Source: Winogradskyella undariae (GTDB taxonomy: Bacteria; Bacteroidota; Bacteroidia; Flavobacteriales; Flavobacteriaceae). Taken from it: 64,000 nucleotides of DNA. Positions 7,993-17,193 of this stretch are shown piece by piece. Every line of letters begins with the position of its first letter. The first letter of the stretch is position 1. Position numbers and translations under genes: made by a program. Below the pieces are notes generated by a model. That model searched no databases. It was not told the origin of the DNA and worked only from the letters and a program-made list of their open reading frames with translations. The stretch spans positions 1 through 64,000 of the forward strand of contig NZ_JABTEL010000004.1 in NCBI RefSeq assembly GCF_013285155.1, in the 5' to 3' direction.

Positions 7993-8835
7993 ATGAAAAC
8001 ATATTTCACACTTAACAACGGTATTAAAATTCCATCTTTAGGTTTCGGAACCTGGAAAACACCCGATGGAGAAACGGCTATAGAATCAATAAAAAAAGCA
8101 GTTGAAATTGGTTATAAACATATTGATGCAGCAGCCATTTATGCAAATGAAGAAGGCGTTGGAGCAGGGATTAAAGCCTGCGGAATTGAGCGCAAAGACC
8201 TTTTTATAACCAGTAAACTATGGAATGCTGAACGTGGATACGAAAGCACATTAAAAGCGTTTGAAAAAACCTTAGAAGACTTACAACTCGATTATTTAGA
8301 TCTGTATCTTATACATTGGCCAGCTGCAGCACATCAGTTTGAGAATTGGCAAGAAATAAATGCAGAAACATGGAGAGCCATGGAAAAACTACACAATGAA
8401 GGAAAAATTAAAAGCCTTGGTGTAAGTAATTTTATGCCGCATCACTTAGAGCCTTTAATGAAAACAGCTAAAATTCAACCCTCTATAAATCAGATAGAAT
8501 ATCACCCAGGATTTACACAACCAGACTGTGTAAAGTTCTGTACGGATAACAATATTCAAGTTGAAGGTTGGAGCCCGCTTGGTCGTGGTGAAGTATTAGA
8601 TAATGAAATGCTGAAAAACATCGCTGAGAAATACAATAAATCAGTCGCTCAGGTTTGTATTCGTTGGGCTTTACAAAACAATGTAATTCCTTTACCAAAA
8701 TCTGTAACACCTCATCGCATAGAAGAAAACTTTAATGTCTTTGATTTTGAAATTTCAGAAGCAGATATGATTGCAATTGATGCGATGGAAAATATTGGAG
8801 CATCAGGATTAACCCCAGATACAGTTGAGTTTTAA
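7993..8835 (+). CDS. Aldo/keto reductase
   Basis: The product is 280 residues, the normal length for a bacterial AKR (2,5-diketogluconate reductase / YtbE type). The catalytic tetrad is intact: Asp45 and Tyr50 in GYKHIDAAAIY, Lys75 in FITSKLW and His108 in DLYLIHWP. The NADPH-binding end is present (PLPKSVTPHRIEEN). It reduces aldehydes or ketones with NADPH; the substrate cannot be told. It may share a transcript with the two preceding genes, and a terminator follows at 8866. Confidence 0.9.
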   Translation: MKTYFTLNNGIKIPSLGFGTWKTPDGETAIESIKKAVEIGYKHIDAAAIYANEEGVGAGIKACGIERKDLFITSKLWNAERGYESTLKAFEKTLEDLQLDYLDLYLIHWPAAAHQFENWQEINAETWRAMEKLHNEGKIKSLGVSNFMPHHLEPLMKTAKIQPSINQIEYHPGFTQPDCVKFCTDNNIQVEGWSPLGRGEVLDNEMLKNIAEKYNKSVAQVCIRWALQNNVIPLPKSVTPHRIEENFNVFDFEISEADMIAIDAMENIGASGLTPDTVEF

Positions 8836-8865
8836 TCGCTGAATATTTTAAATATAATTGAAAGA

Positions 8866-8903
8866 AAACAAAGGTCATATCCACAAAGATATGGCCTTTG
8901 TTT
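8866..8903 (+). terminator. Terminator after the aldo/keto reductase gene
   Basis: A stem of about 16 pairs (8866-8881 with 8888-8903; AAACAAAGGTCATATC and its near complement, one G-T pair) around a 6-base loop ends in GTTT. Confidence 0.75.
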
Positions 8904-8990
8904 ATGATGGAAATCATGAAATATCTTCAACATCATTGCTACCTTTATATCTTATATTTCAGATAAATAAAATATTAAAATTTGCGTCTT

Positions 8991-10511
8991 ATGAAATTGG
9001 AAAAATTAACCAACGGACTAGAAAATATTCTTCATACACTAGAAAAAAATGAAGATAATATTAATAGAATCACAGAGGAAATTCACGACAATTATAAGCT
9101 TAGTGCAAAAAACCTGTGTCGCTATTTAATTTTAAGAACTTTCGATTTAAGAAAGTACCAAGACAATTTATCTGAAGTTGGTGTCTCCTCTATAAGAACA
9201 TCTGAAGGTTATGTATACAGCAACATTTTTAACGTAGTAAGAAATCTAAAACTGCTACAAGGCTTACCAAAATCAGAGCCTTCTAATGTGGAATTAATTG
9301 GTTATAAAAAAAGCAAAAAACTGGTTAAAAACCACGCTAATCTTTTATTTAAAAGACCACGCACAAAGCATTTTGCTGAAATTATGGTCACTTTACCTAA
9401 TACAGCTGCAAAAGACAAATCTATCATTAGAGAAATGGCTGAAAACGGCATGGAAATAGCCCGAATAAATCTAGGTCATGATACAATAGAAGAATGGACA
9501 CAAATGGTCACTTACATTAAGGAAATTAACAACCAGACCAATTTTAATATTAAAATTTATATGGACTTAGCAGGTCCAAAATTTAGAACATCAACCATAG
9601 AGATTAGAAATGAAAATGGTAAAATAGGAAAAAGTATTCCTATAAAAAAAGGAGATCATATCATTCTAACAAAACGAAATACTAAAGGAAAAGCTTCTAA
9701 ATTTGATAATAGCAATACACAAATTGAAAAAGCCGAAATTGGAGTAATGCTACATGAAATCGTTGATGAAATTAAAGTAGACGATGTTGTGTTTTTTGAT
9801 GATGGAATGATAAAAGCACAAGTACTTTCTAAATCTAAAAAAGATGTTGAACTTTTAATTACAGATTGCTATAAATCTAAATTATCATCAGAAAAAGGCA
9901 TCAATCTGCCACATACCAAATACAAATTACCTGCGCTTACCGAGCAGGATATTAAAAACTTACCTTTTGCTTGCGAAAATACAGATTTACTAGGCTATTC
10001 TTTTGTACGAAACAAAGAAGATGTAGAATGTTTGTATGAACAGTTAAGAAAACAAAAAGCAAAAGATATAGGCGTTGTCTTTAAAATTGAAAATGTAGAA
10101 GCTTTTGAAAACTTACCAGAAATATTATTAGAAGGCATGAAACACCACAGAATTGGAGTAATGATTGCTCGTGGAGATCTTGCTGTTGAAGTTGGATTTG
10201 AACGAATTTCTGAAGTACAGAACCAAATATTATGGATTTGTGAAGCGGCACATATTCCTGTAATTTGGGCTACTCAAGTACTTGAAAATTTAGCAAAAAC
10301 CGGAATTCCAACCAGAGCAGAAATTAGCGATGCTACACAAGGTGCTTATGCAGAATGTGTAATGCTAAACAAGGGTTCTTATATCAATAATGCTATAAAA
10401 ACCCTTGAGAATATTTTGATTAGAATGGAATCTAATTCTTTTAAAAGAAAGAATGCTTTACGACCTTTAAACATCGCAAAACAAGCTACCGATAAGATAT
10501 TTAACGGTTAA
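8991..10511 (+). CDS. Divergent pyruvate-kinase-like protein with N-terminal helical domain
   Basis: The product is 506 residues. The ATG at 8991 is preferred to a TTG nine bases upstream. Residues 1-125 form a helical domain absent from ordinary pyruvate kinase. From about 128 it follows the kinase barrel: MEIARINLGH with Arg158, MDLAGPKFRT with Asp192, GINLPH...LPALTEQD, FKIENVE with Lys365 and Glu367, MIARGDLAVE with Asp396, and WATQVLENL with Thr428. Key catalytic positions are kept, but the usual KGPE is AGPK. After TRAEISDATQGAYAECVMLN the chain ends, so the allosteric C-terminal domain is missing. It may be a true kinase or a related enzyme. It overlaps the convergent pheS by 4 bases. 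Confidence 0.8.
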   Translation: MKLEKLTNGLENILHTLEKNEDNINRITEEIHDNYKLSAKNLCRYLILRTFDLRKYQDNLSEVGVSSIRTSEGYVYSNIFNVVRNLKLLQGLPKSEPSNVELIGYKKSKKLVKNHANLLFKRPRTKHFAEIMVTLPNTAAKDKSIIREMAENGMEIARINLGHDTIEEWTQMVTYIKEINNQTNFNIKIYMDLAGPKFRTSTIEIRNENGKIGKSIPIKKGDHIILTKRNTKGKASKFDNSNTQIEKAEIGVMLHEIVDEIKVDDVVFFDDGMIKAQVLSKSKKDVELLITDCYKSKLSSEKGINLPHTKYKLPALTEQDIKNLPFACENTDLLGYSFVRNKEDVECLYEQLRKQKAKDIGVVFKIENVEAFENLPEILLEGMKHHRIGVMIARGDLAVEVGFERISEVQNQILWICEAAHIPVIWATQVLENLAKTGIPTRAEISDATQGAYAECVMLNKGSYINNAIKTLENILIRMESNSFKRKNALRPLNIAKQATDKIFNG

Positions 10512-11527
10512 AGTGAACTTTTAAACTGTTCTAAGAAGCGAACATCGTTTTCGCTTAGTAAACGAATGTCACTAATTTGGTTTAATAACATTGCTATACG
10601 ATCAATTCCCATTCCGAATGCAAATCCAGAGTATACTTTTGAATCAATACCACAATTTTCTAAAACATTAGGGTCTACCATACCGCATCCCATAATTTCT
10701 AACCAACCTGTACCTTTAGTAATTTTATAATCGGTCTCAGTTTCTAGTCCCCAATACACATCAACTTCTGCACTAGGTTCTGTAAATGGAAAATATGATG
10801 GACGCAATCTAATTTTAGATTTCCCAAACATTTCAGTTGTAAAATATTGAAGTGTTTGCTTTAAATCTGCAAAACTGACATCCTTATCAATGTATAAACC
10901 TTCTACTTGATGAAAGAAACAATGTGCACGTGCAGAGATAGCTTCATTTCTAAATACACGACCTGGAGAAATTGTTCTAATTGGAGGCTGATTGTTTTCC
11001 ATATAACGTACTTGTACCGAACTGGTATGCGTACGTAATAAAATATCTGGATCCGTTTGAATAAAGAACGTATCCTGCATATCTCTTGCCGGATGGTATT
11101 CTGGCAAATTCAATGCTGTAAAATTATGCCAATCATCTTCAATCTCTGGTCCTTCACTTACATTAAAACCAACACGAGAAAAGATGTCTATAATTTCATT
11201 TTTTACAATAGAAATTGGGTGACGTGCACCTAAAGCAATAGGTTCACTAGGTCGAGATAAATCACCATAGATTCCTTTGTCTTCATCTGCACTTTCTAAA
11301 GCTTCTTTTAAAGTGTTTACTTTAGCTTCTGCCGTAGTTTTAAGCTCATTAATAATTTGCCCGAATTCTCTTTTTTGATCATTCGCCACATTTTTTAATT
11401 CGCCATAAAACGCTTTCAAATGTCCTTTTGAGCCTAAATATTTAATTCTAAAAGCTTCAACTTCTTCTTTTGATTGTGCTTTAAAAGCTTCTGCTTCTGC
11501 TATAAGTTCTTTTATCTTGTCTATCAT
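10508..11527 (-). CDS. pheS: Phenylalanine--tRNA ligase alpha subunit
   Basis: The product is 339 residues, full length for PheS. It has an N-terminal coiled coil (about 1-90) that binds tRNA. The class II core carries HPISIVKNEIIDIF, GPEIEDDWHNFTALN, the motif 2 region RVFRNEAISARAHCFFHQ, and the motif 3 region FAFGMGIDRIAML. With PheT, encoded elsewhere, it charges tRNA-Phe in the cytoplasm. It stands as a single gene converging on the pyruvate-kinase-like gene with a 4-base overlap and no visible terminator between them. Confidence 0.97.
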   Translation of the reverse strand: MIDKIKELIAEAEAFKAQSKEEVEAFRIKYLGSKGHLKAFYGELKNVANDQKREFGQIINELKTTAEAKVNTLKEALESADEDKGIYGDLSRPSEPIALGARHPISIVKNEIIDIFSRVGFNVSEGPEIEDDWHNFTALNLPEYHPARDMQDTFFIQTDPDILLRTHTSSVQVRYMENNQPPIRTISPGRVFRNEAISARAHCFFHQVEGLYIDKDVSFADLKQTLQYFTTEMFGKSKIRLRPSYFPFTEPSAEVDVYWGLETETDYKITKGTGWLEIMGCGMVDPNVLENCGIDSKVYSGFAFGMGIDRIAMLLNQISDIRLLSENDVRFLEQFKSSL

Positions 11528-11667
11528 AGTATGTAAAAGTAGGAGGCAAATTTAGTGATTTTATGTAAAAACCTTATTGAATATTTATATTTAATAATAC
11601 TTCTTTTACCCTATTAAGAGTAACTCTAATCAATATTAAAAGTAAAACCCTATAAAATTATAAATTG

Positions 11668-12030
11668 CTATTTTATATACTCTGATTCTACAAAGTAATT
11701 GACAATAGCTTCTTTCATTAGTACACTTTGTTCACCTGCTCTAAGGTGTGGCAATTGCGCCAATACTTTGTAGTGTGGCCAACCATCATCATCTACATAA
11801 TCAAATTCATAAAAACCATAAGGCTCTAACACTTTACAAATAGCAATATGCATTAAATCTAGTTTATGATCTTTTTTGTATTCTCTATGTAACTGACCAA
11901 GCTCTTGCACTCCAATGAGATATATTATAGAATCGAGATCTAATCTATCACCATCTGCAAATTGATTTGAGAGTTTTTCTACCACCAAATCCCATCGTTC
12001 TTTTAATTGTTCGTCTCTTGCCATGCTCAT
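11668..12030 (-). CDS. Conserved acidic protein of unknown function
   Basis: The product is 120 residues (or 118 from the second ATG). It is cytoplasmic, acidic and Trp/Tyr-containing, with a helical N-terminal half (LDSIIYLIGVQELGQL) and FYEFDYVDDDGWPHYKVLAQ in the C-terminal half. I recall similar single-copy proteins across Bacteroidota without a known role. A small hairpin, TTCCC/GGGAA at 12031-12048, directly abuts the start codon and could affect translation. Confidence 0.7.
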   Translation of the reverse strand: MSMARDEQLKERWDLVVEKLSNQFADGDRLDLDSIIYLIGVQELGQLHREYKKDHKLDLMHIAICKVLEPYGFYEFDYVDDDGWPHYKVLAQLPHLRAGEQSVLMKEAIVNYFVESEYIK

Positions 12031-12203
12031 TTCCCATAAAAACGGGAATTTCTTTAATTATTAAAAATCTTATTCTTAGTTGAAAATTATAACTTCAGAT
12101 TCAACTCTTATTCAAGACTTCAAAGTTAAGAAACAAAAGTAGCTTCAATTAGGTTATTATTTATTTAATTGAAAAGCTCAAATTTCAACTTAAAAAATTC
12201 ATG

Positions 12204-12211
12204 TATTTTTG
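12204..12211 (+). promoter_or_regulatory. TAnnTTTG box before cvpA
   Basis: TATTTTTG fits the flavobacterial -7 box and ends 17 bases before the ATG at 12229. No TTG lies at the right distance upstream, so it is a tentative site. Confidence 0.4.
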
Positions 12212-12228
12212 CCTAAACCGCCAATTAT

Positions 12229-12762
12229 ATGAGTGTTATAGATATTGTTTTAGCTGCCCTATTATTATTTGGGTTTGTTCGTGGATTATTTAAAGGACTT
12301 TTTGTAGAAGTTGCTTCTTTGGTGGCATTAGTTTTAGGAGTTTGGGGCGCAATTCATTTTAGTGATTATGCCGCTAATTTTATAGAACCTTATGTTGATT
12401 GGGATGAAAAAACCATGAATATTGTAGCCTTTGCCATCACTTTTGTGGTTATTGTTTTAACTATAGGTCTCGCCGGAAAAGCTTTAACAAAATTAGCAGA
12501 TTTTGCTGCTTTAGGATTAATAAACAAATTAGCAGGTGGTGTTTTTGGCGCACTTAAAATTGGTTTAATTCTAAGTGTATTATTAGGTGTATTTGATAAA
12601 ATGAATGATACACTTCCCTTTATGGAAAAGGAAGATTTAGAAGAAAGTATACTTTATAGCCCAATACAATCTTTAGCACCAATGATTTTTCCGACTATAA
12701 TTAAGAAATCTGAAACTATAGAAGAAAACACTTCTAATGAAGAAGAAAAAGAAGAGGTTTAA
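12229..12762 (+). CDS. cvpA: CvpA family membrane protein
   Basis: The product is 177 residues with four membrane segments (about 2-20, 24-45, 62-83 and 100-120) and an acidic cytoplasmic tail (ENTSNEEEKEEV). The start IDIVLAALLLFGFVRGLFKG is typical of CvpA (colicin V production protein). The protein is inner-membrane and needed for colicin V export and envelope homeostasis in Escherichia coli. Its molecular job is unknown in Bacteroidota. It is monocistronic and is followed by the palindrome at 12775. Confidence 0.9.
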   Translation: MSVIDIVLAALLLFGFVRGLFKGLFVEVASLVALVLGVWGAIHFSDYAANFIEPYVDWDEKTMNIVAFAITFVVIVLTIGLAGKALTKLADFAALGLINKLAGGVFGALKIGLILSVLLGVFDKMNDTLPFMEKEDLEESILYSPIQSLAPMIFPTIIKKSETIEENTSNEEEKEEV

Positions 12763-12774
12763 TTTCTAAAAAAA

Positions 12775-12802
12775 GACCTGTAAGTTTTAAAACTCACAGG
12801 TC
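12775..12802. terminator. Bidirectional terminator between cvpA and carbonic anhydrase
   Basis: GACCTGTAAGTTTT (12775-12788) pairs with AAAACTCACAGGTC (12789-12802), allowing one mismatch. A-run and T-run flanks suit both strands. The core resembles the hairpin at 40174-40203 (CCTG...AAGTTTTAAAAC...CAGG). Confidence 0.8.
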
Positions 12803-12817
12803 AATAACTATCTTTTT

Positions 12818-13444
12818 TTAGTCTAAGTGATAGATTTCCATAATATCCTTAAGGTATTTATCGAAATCTATTTTTAAGTCTATCAATTTTCCTGTGTGGA
12901 CATCAAAAACCCACCCATGTACTTTTAATCCACGCTCTCTATAAGCTTTTTGTACTGCTGCTGTTTTAATTAAATTAACACATTGTTCCTTTACATTAAG
13001 CTCTACTAAACGATCGTACTTTTTTTCTTCACATTCAATGGCATTAAGCTCATCCTTATGCATTCTATACACATCTCTAATATTTCTTAACCATCCGTTT
13101 AAAACACCTAAATCTGCTGATTCCATAGCTGCTTTTACACCGCCACAAGCATAATGCCCACAGACTAAAACATGATCTACTTTTAGATGTGTTACTGCAT
13201 AATTGACTACAGACATACAATTAGAGTCTGTACCAACCACCATATTGGCAATGTTTCTATGTACAAAAACTTCACCAGGACCTAATCCCATTAAATCCTC
13301 AGCAGTAACTCTGCTATCAGAGCAACCAATGTATAATAACTCAGGAGTTTGCCCTTTACCTAATTTCTCAAAATAATCGGGTTCTATAGCAAGCTTTTCT
13401 TTTATCCAACTTTCGTTATTCTTAAATACGTTATCTATATCCAT
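12818..13444 (-). CDS. can: Beta-class carbonic anhydrase
   Basis: The product is 208 residues. The zinc ligands are Cys41 (GCSDSR), His97 and Cys100 (CGHYACGG), with the Asp43-Arg45 dyad that gates the zinc. The length and the C-terminal helix fit the Can type. It interconverts CO2 and bicarbonate in the cytoplasm. A second beta enzyme and a SulP transporter lie just upstream on the same strand, which suggests a shared carbon-supply role, although a terminator at 13545-13580 separates the two anhydrase genes. Confidence 0.95.
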   Translation of the reverse strand: MDIDNVFKNNESWIKEKLAIEPDYFEKLGKGQTPELLYIGCSDSRVTAEDLMGLGPGEVFVHRNIANMVVGTDSNCMSVVNYAVTHLKVDHVLVCGHYACGGVKAAMESADLGVLNGWLRNIRDVYRMHKDELNAIECEEKKYDRLVELNVKEQCVNLIKTAAVQKAYRERGLKVHGWVFDVHTGKLIDLKIDFDKYLKDIMEIYHLD

Positions 13445-13537
13445 ATTATTTCAGGTGTTTTATACCATATACAGTTTTAATCAAATTTACTAAAAATGCT
13501 ATGTATTAAGATGAATCTTTTTAATTATCTCAACTAT

Positions 13538-13580
13538 AAAAAAATTAGGCAGTATTAACGTTTATGTCAATACTGCCTAA
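13538..13580 (-). terminator. Terminator between the two carbonic anhydrase genes
   Basis: TTAGGCAGTATT (13545-13556) pairs perfectly with AATACTGCCTAA (13569-13580). Read on the - strand the stem is followed by a run of seven T (13544-13538). It ends the 13609-14247 gene. Confidence 0.85.
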
Positions 13581-13608
13581 CTATATAAATTAAAAAAGTC
13601 TTATTAGA

Positions 13609-14247
13609 CTAATTCTCATATTCGTAAAAATCTACAGCTCCTGTATTTACATCATACATAGCGCCAATGATTTGAATCTCATTGTTTTTTTCCATTTCTG
13701 TAAGTACCGGACTTTCAGCATGGATTCTTTTTATGGTTAAATCTACATTCATATGAGATACCTCATCAACAAACTTTAAATTCTTAGAATTTCTTAAACT
13801 GGCATCTTGAGGCTCTTTAACCGCTTCTACTGCCGGCTTAATTTTCTCTATCAACTTGGTTAAGTTTCCTAATTTTGCGTCATCACAAGCCCCTTTTATA
13901 GCTCCACATCTTGTATGTCCTAAAACAACAATAAGTTTAGTACCAGCTAATTTAGAAGCAAATTCCATACTTCCTAAAATATCTTCATTTACAAAATTAC
14001 CTGCAATACGTACACTAAAGACATCGCCTAAACCTTGATCAAATACTAATTCTGCAGATACACGAGAATCGATACAGCTTAATATTGTTGCGAATGGAAA
14101 TTGCCCTTCGCTTGTATCATTAACTTGTTCTAATAAATTTCTATTCGCTTTTAAGTTATTTTGAAATCTAACGTTTCCTTCTTTTAAAAAATCTAAAGCC
14201 TTTTGAGGCGTCATTGTTGATTGTGTTTCTCTTGTATGTGCTTTCAT
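13609..14247 (-). CDS. Second beta-class carbonic anhydrase
   Basis: The product is 212 residues. It starts with a TPQKALDFLKEGNVRF helix and carries Cys58, Asp60 and Arg62 (SCIDSR), then His111 and Cys114 (LGHTRCGA). This matches the subgroup often annotated next to SulP transporters and differs clearly from the neighbouring Can-type enzyme. No signal peptide is visible, so it should be cytoplasmic. It lies 158 bases downstream of the SulP gene on the same strand. Supply of bicarbonate, or trapping of CO2 after transport, is the inferred role. Confidence 0.95.
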   Translation of the reverse strand: MKAHTRETQSTMTPQKALDFLKEGNVRFQNNLKANRNLLEQVNDTSEGQFPFATILSCIDSRVSAELVFDQGLGDVFSVRIAGNFVNEDILGSMEFASKLAGTKLIVVLGHTRCGAIKGACDDAKLGNLTKLIEKIKPAVEAVKEPQDASLRNSKNLKFVDEVSHMNVDLTIKRIHAESPVLTEMEKNNEIQIIGAMYDVNTGAVDFYEYEN

Positions 14248-14405
14248 GTGTTTTCTTTTCTCTTAATAATTACTATTAATACCCATCAAAAAACTTAGGA
14301 CATATCATTAAACTCTTATTTAAATAATATGTACGACTAATTGTTCTTCATTTTCAACAGAAGGGTTTTTCTGTTTAGTTAAAACTTACGATTAATCATC
14401 TTGTT

Positions 14406-15998
14406 TTAACTTAAACTGATTTTAGATTTAGGTCTCAGTTTAAAGAACTCTATAAAGCTTTCTGGATTTTCAACAATTCCACGCTTAGAAATTAATTTGA
14501 TATTAATATTTCGTTCTTTAGCTTTAAAAGCAAAATCTTCTAATATTTCAATAATATCATAATCGAGATATCTCGTTTTGGTAACATCAAATTCTAAATA
14601 ACTACCTTTTGGTAAATTATCTAATTCTTTTAAAATAGCACCTTTATTAAAGAAAGTTACTTCTTCTGCAAGTGTCATTTTTATAACACTCTTTCCGTTA
14701 CTTTCATCTTCAATATGAAGGAAGTGTGAGTTTTGGTAGTTTTTCAATAAAATAACTACAATACCTACTAATAACCCTAAACTAATACCTACTAATAAAT
14801 CTGTAAATACAATTCCTGCTACGGTTACAAAAAATGGCACAGATTGCTTCCAACCTAAATCGTACATCTTTTTAAATAATGATGGCTTAGCTAATTTATA
14901 ACCTACTAATAATAGGATTGCTGCTAATACAGATAATGGAATTTTATTTAATAATGTAGGAATTAAAACTACAGATATTAAAAGTAAAAAACCGTGAAAA
15001 ATAGTCGACATTTTAGATTTTCCACCCGATTGGATATTCGCAGAACTTCTAACAATAACTTGAGTAATAGGTAAACCTCCAATTAAACCAGAAACAATGT
15101 TACCTGCACCCTGAGCTAATAATTCTCTGTTTGTAGGGGTTACATTTTTATCAGGATCAATTTTATCAGATGCTTCTACACATAATAATGTTTCTAAACT
15201 TGCTACTAAGGCAATTGTAAATGCTACGATCCAAACTTCAGGATTTGTAATGACACTAAAATTAGGGAAACGAAATTGACCAATAAAAGAGTCAAAACTA
15301 TCTGGAATAGGCACACTTACCAAATGAGATTCTGCAATAGCAAAGCTTTCACTAGATTGTGTTAATACATAAAAAATAATACCAACTACTACAGCAACTA
15401 ATGGTCCTTGAATAATTTGGAAAAACTTACCTTTTTTAGATAATACGTTACTCCATAGTAGCAAAATACCCAATGCTATAAAGCCTGCAACCATTGAGCC
15501 TATAATAATGTTATCGAAAATACCTAATATTGCTGAAAACGTATTTTCTCCCGAAGTTTCTATAAAACTATCTGCTCCTTCTGGTTCTGCATCATAACCA
15601 AAAAAGTGAGGAATTTGCTTAAGGATAATGATTATACCAATACCGGTTAACATTCCTTTAATTACAGATGAAGGAAAATAATAACCAATAATACCGGCTT
15701 TTAATACCCCAAAAATTAACTGAATAACTCCTCCTAACACAACGGCTACTAAAAAGTTTTCATAGCCTCCCAATGATCCAATTGCAGTTAGCACAATTGC
15801 TGCTAAACCTGCTGCAGGTCCACTAACTCCAATTTTAGAACCACTTAAGGCTCCTACTACAATTCCTCCAATAATACCAGAAATTACTCCTGCAAAAAGA
15901 GGCGCGCCACTGGCTAATGCAATACCTAAACATAAAGGTAATGCCACAAAAAATACAACGATACTTGCTGGGAAGTCGTTTTTAATAGTTTTAAACAT
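14406..15998 (-). CDS. SulP family anion transporter with STAS-like tail
   Basis: The product is 530 residues. It has about 12 membrane segments over residues 10-420, starting FPASIVVFFVALPLCLGIALA and including GVSGPAAGLAAIV, the SulP signature region. A cytoplasmic domain of about 100 residues follows (LEFDVTKTRYLDYDIIEILEDF), a STAS-type fold. SulP proteins carry sulfate, bicarbonate or other anions. The carbonic anhydrase gene directly downstream favours bicarbonate, as in BicA-type systems, but no residue seen here proves the substrate. Confidence 0.88.
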   Translation of the reverse strand: MFKTIKNDFPASIVVFFVALPLCLGIALASGAPLFAGVISGIIGGIVVGALSGSKIGVSGPAAGLAAIVLTAIGSLGGYENFLVAVVLGGVIQLIFGVLKAGIIGYYFPSSVIKGMLTGIGIIIILKQIPHFFGYDAEPEGADSFIETSGENTFSAILGIFDNIIIGSMVAGFIALGILLLWSNVLSKKGKFFQIIQGPLVAVVVGIIFYVLTQSSESFAIAESHLVSVPIPDSFDSFIGQFRFPNFSVITNPEVWIVAFTIALVASLETLLCVEASDKIDPDKNVTPTNRELLAQGAGNIVSGLIGGLPITQVIVRSSANIQSGGKSKMSTIFHGFLLLISVVLIPTLLNKIPLSVLAAILLLVGYKLAKPSLFKKMYDLGWKQSVPFFVTVAGIVFTDLLVGISLGLLVGIVVILLKNYQNSHFLHIEDESNGKSVIKMTLAEEVTFFNKGAILKELDNLPKGSYLEFDVTKTRYLDYDIIEILEDFAFKAKERNINIKLISKRGIVENPESFIEFFKLRPKSKISLS

Positions 15999-16089
15999 GT
16001 ATAAATAATTAGGGCAATAGGGTGTTCACTAAAGCCAATTTTCAATAATTTTTTTTGAGACTAAAGATGGTCTCCCTTTTTTACAAAAA

Positions 16090-16386
16090 TTATGAAATAG
16101 AATCCGGGGGTGGAGAAATTAAATTAAAATGCGGTTTTGGATAATGCCCAAATGTGTACCCCACTAAATGTTTATCTGTATTATTTTCAAACACACACTC
16201 TGATGTTTGGTGATTTTTATCAAAAAGAATCTTAACACTGTGGTTGTCTTCTTCTTCACTTATGCTAAAGAAACAAGTCGTGTCTATAGAATCATCTACA
16301 GACATTATTACTGAAGGCGCAGAAATAAGCGCCACAAATAATATGAATAAAAAAGCAGTAATTATATGTTTTGAAGCTTTTGGCAT
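16090..16386 (-). CDS. Small exported protein of unknown function
   Basis: The product is 98 residues from the ATG at 16386; a TTG 9 bases upstream also fits. One hydrophobic segment (about 9-27) acts as a signal peptide or anchor. An acidic ectodomain follows with two cysteines (DTTCFF and SECVF) that could form a disulfide. TATATTTG lies at 16400-16393 on the - strand, only 6 bases before the ATG. If that is the -7 box, the message is almost leaderless. No family is recognised. Confidence 0.55.
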   Translation of the reverse strand: MPKASKHIITAFLFILFVALISAPSVIMSVDDSIDTTCFFSISEEEDNHSVKILFDKNHQTSECVFENNTDKHLVGYTFGHYPKPHFNLISPPPDSIS

Positions 16387-16433
16387 AAGCGCCAAATATA
16401 ATAAGTTAGACTTAAAAAACCGTTAAATAAGTT

Positions 16434-17192
16434 CTAAAAAACTTTTAATAATTTAATTTCTTTTGAAGGAATCCAACCTGTAGAATTATCAGATAGTTTA
16501 ATTTTATTCCAATCCTCATAAGTTTCAACAACTTGAACCTTTGTTCCCTCATGTAATCTAAACACCTCTTCACTAGTAGGATTAGGGTCTGATTTCACTC
16601 TACTTTCTTGTACAAAAACAATTGCTGGATTATTCTTTTTATCTAAACCCGACTTTTGAAAAGCCATGGCTACGGCTAAAAAAGCCACTATTAAACTCAC
16701 AATACTCACAACAAAAGCAACACGTTTTTTTGATGTTGAATACGAAAAATGATACATTAAAAATATAATCACAAATAAAAGAACACCTCCAATTGCAATT
16801 TCTGCCCAAGTATCCGTATTAAATGTGTTCACAATATTATTAATAATCTTAGAAAAACCAACATCAGGCACTTTCTCAATAGCATCAATCGTCATGTTTT
16901 GTGCAAATGCTAAGTTGCTCTGTATATCCTTATCTTTTGGATCTAGCTGTAGTGCTTTTTCGTAATAATATATACTAGGTGCAATATTATTAAGCTTATA
17001 ATTCGCATTTCCTAAGTTAAAATATAATTCTGCTGAATGCTCTTTTGAATCTAAAATAGCTTCATACTGATCAATAGCTTCTGCGTATTTTCCGTCGTTG
17101 TATAACGCATTAGCTTTATCAAATTGTTGGTCATTTTGAGAAAAACCAATAACGCTAAAACAACAAAAAAGTAAAATGGTAAGCGCTCTCAT
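16434..17192 (-). CDS. batE: BatE: TPR and SH3 protein of the aerotolerance operon
   Basis: The product is 252 residues: signal peptide (cleaved near FSQ, residue 19), TPR repeats at about 20-95, two membrane segments at about 130-185, and a C-terminal SH3-like domain (EGTKVQVVETYEDWNKIK, ending GWIPSKEI). This is the BatE architecture. It is the last gene of the bat operon and starts 1 base after batD. The TPRs and SH3 suggest a role in protein assembly at the cell envelope. The biochemical role of Bat proteins is not settled. Confidence 0.88.
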   Translation of the reverse strand: MRALTILLFCCFSVIGFSQNDQQFDKANALYNDGKYAEAIDQYEAILDSKEHSAELYFNLGNANYKLNNIAPSIYYYEKALQLDPKDKDIQSNLAFAQNMTIDAIEKVPDVGFSKIINNIVNTFNTDTWAEIAIGGVLLFVIIFLMYHFSYSTSKKRVAFVVSIVSLIVAFLAVAMAFQKSGLDKKNNPAIVFVQESRVKSDPNPTSEEVFRLHEGTKVQVVETYEDWNKIKLSDNSTGWIPSKEIKLLKVF

Positions 17193-17193
17193 A

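Noticed and set aside
8858-9052. Plus-strand frame between the aldo/keto reductase and the kinase-like gene
   Set aside because: It spans the terminator stem at 8866-8903 and overlaps the next start; no protein-like pattern.
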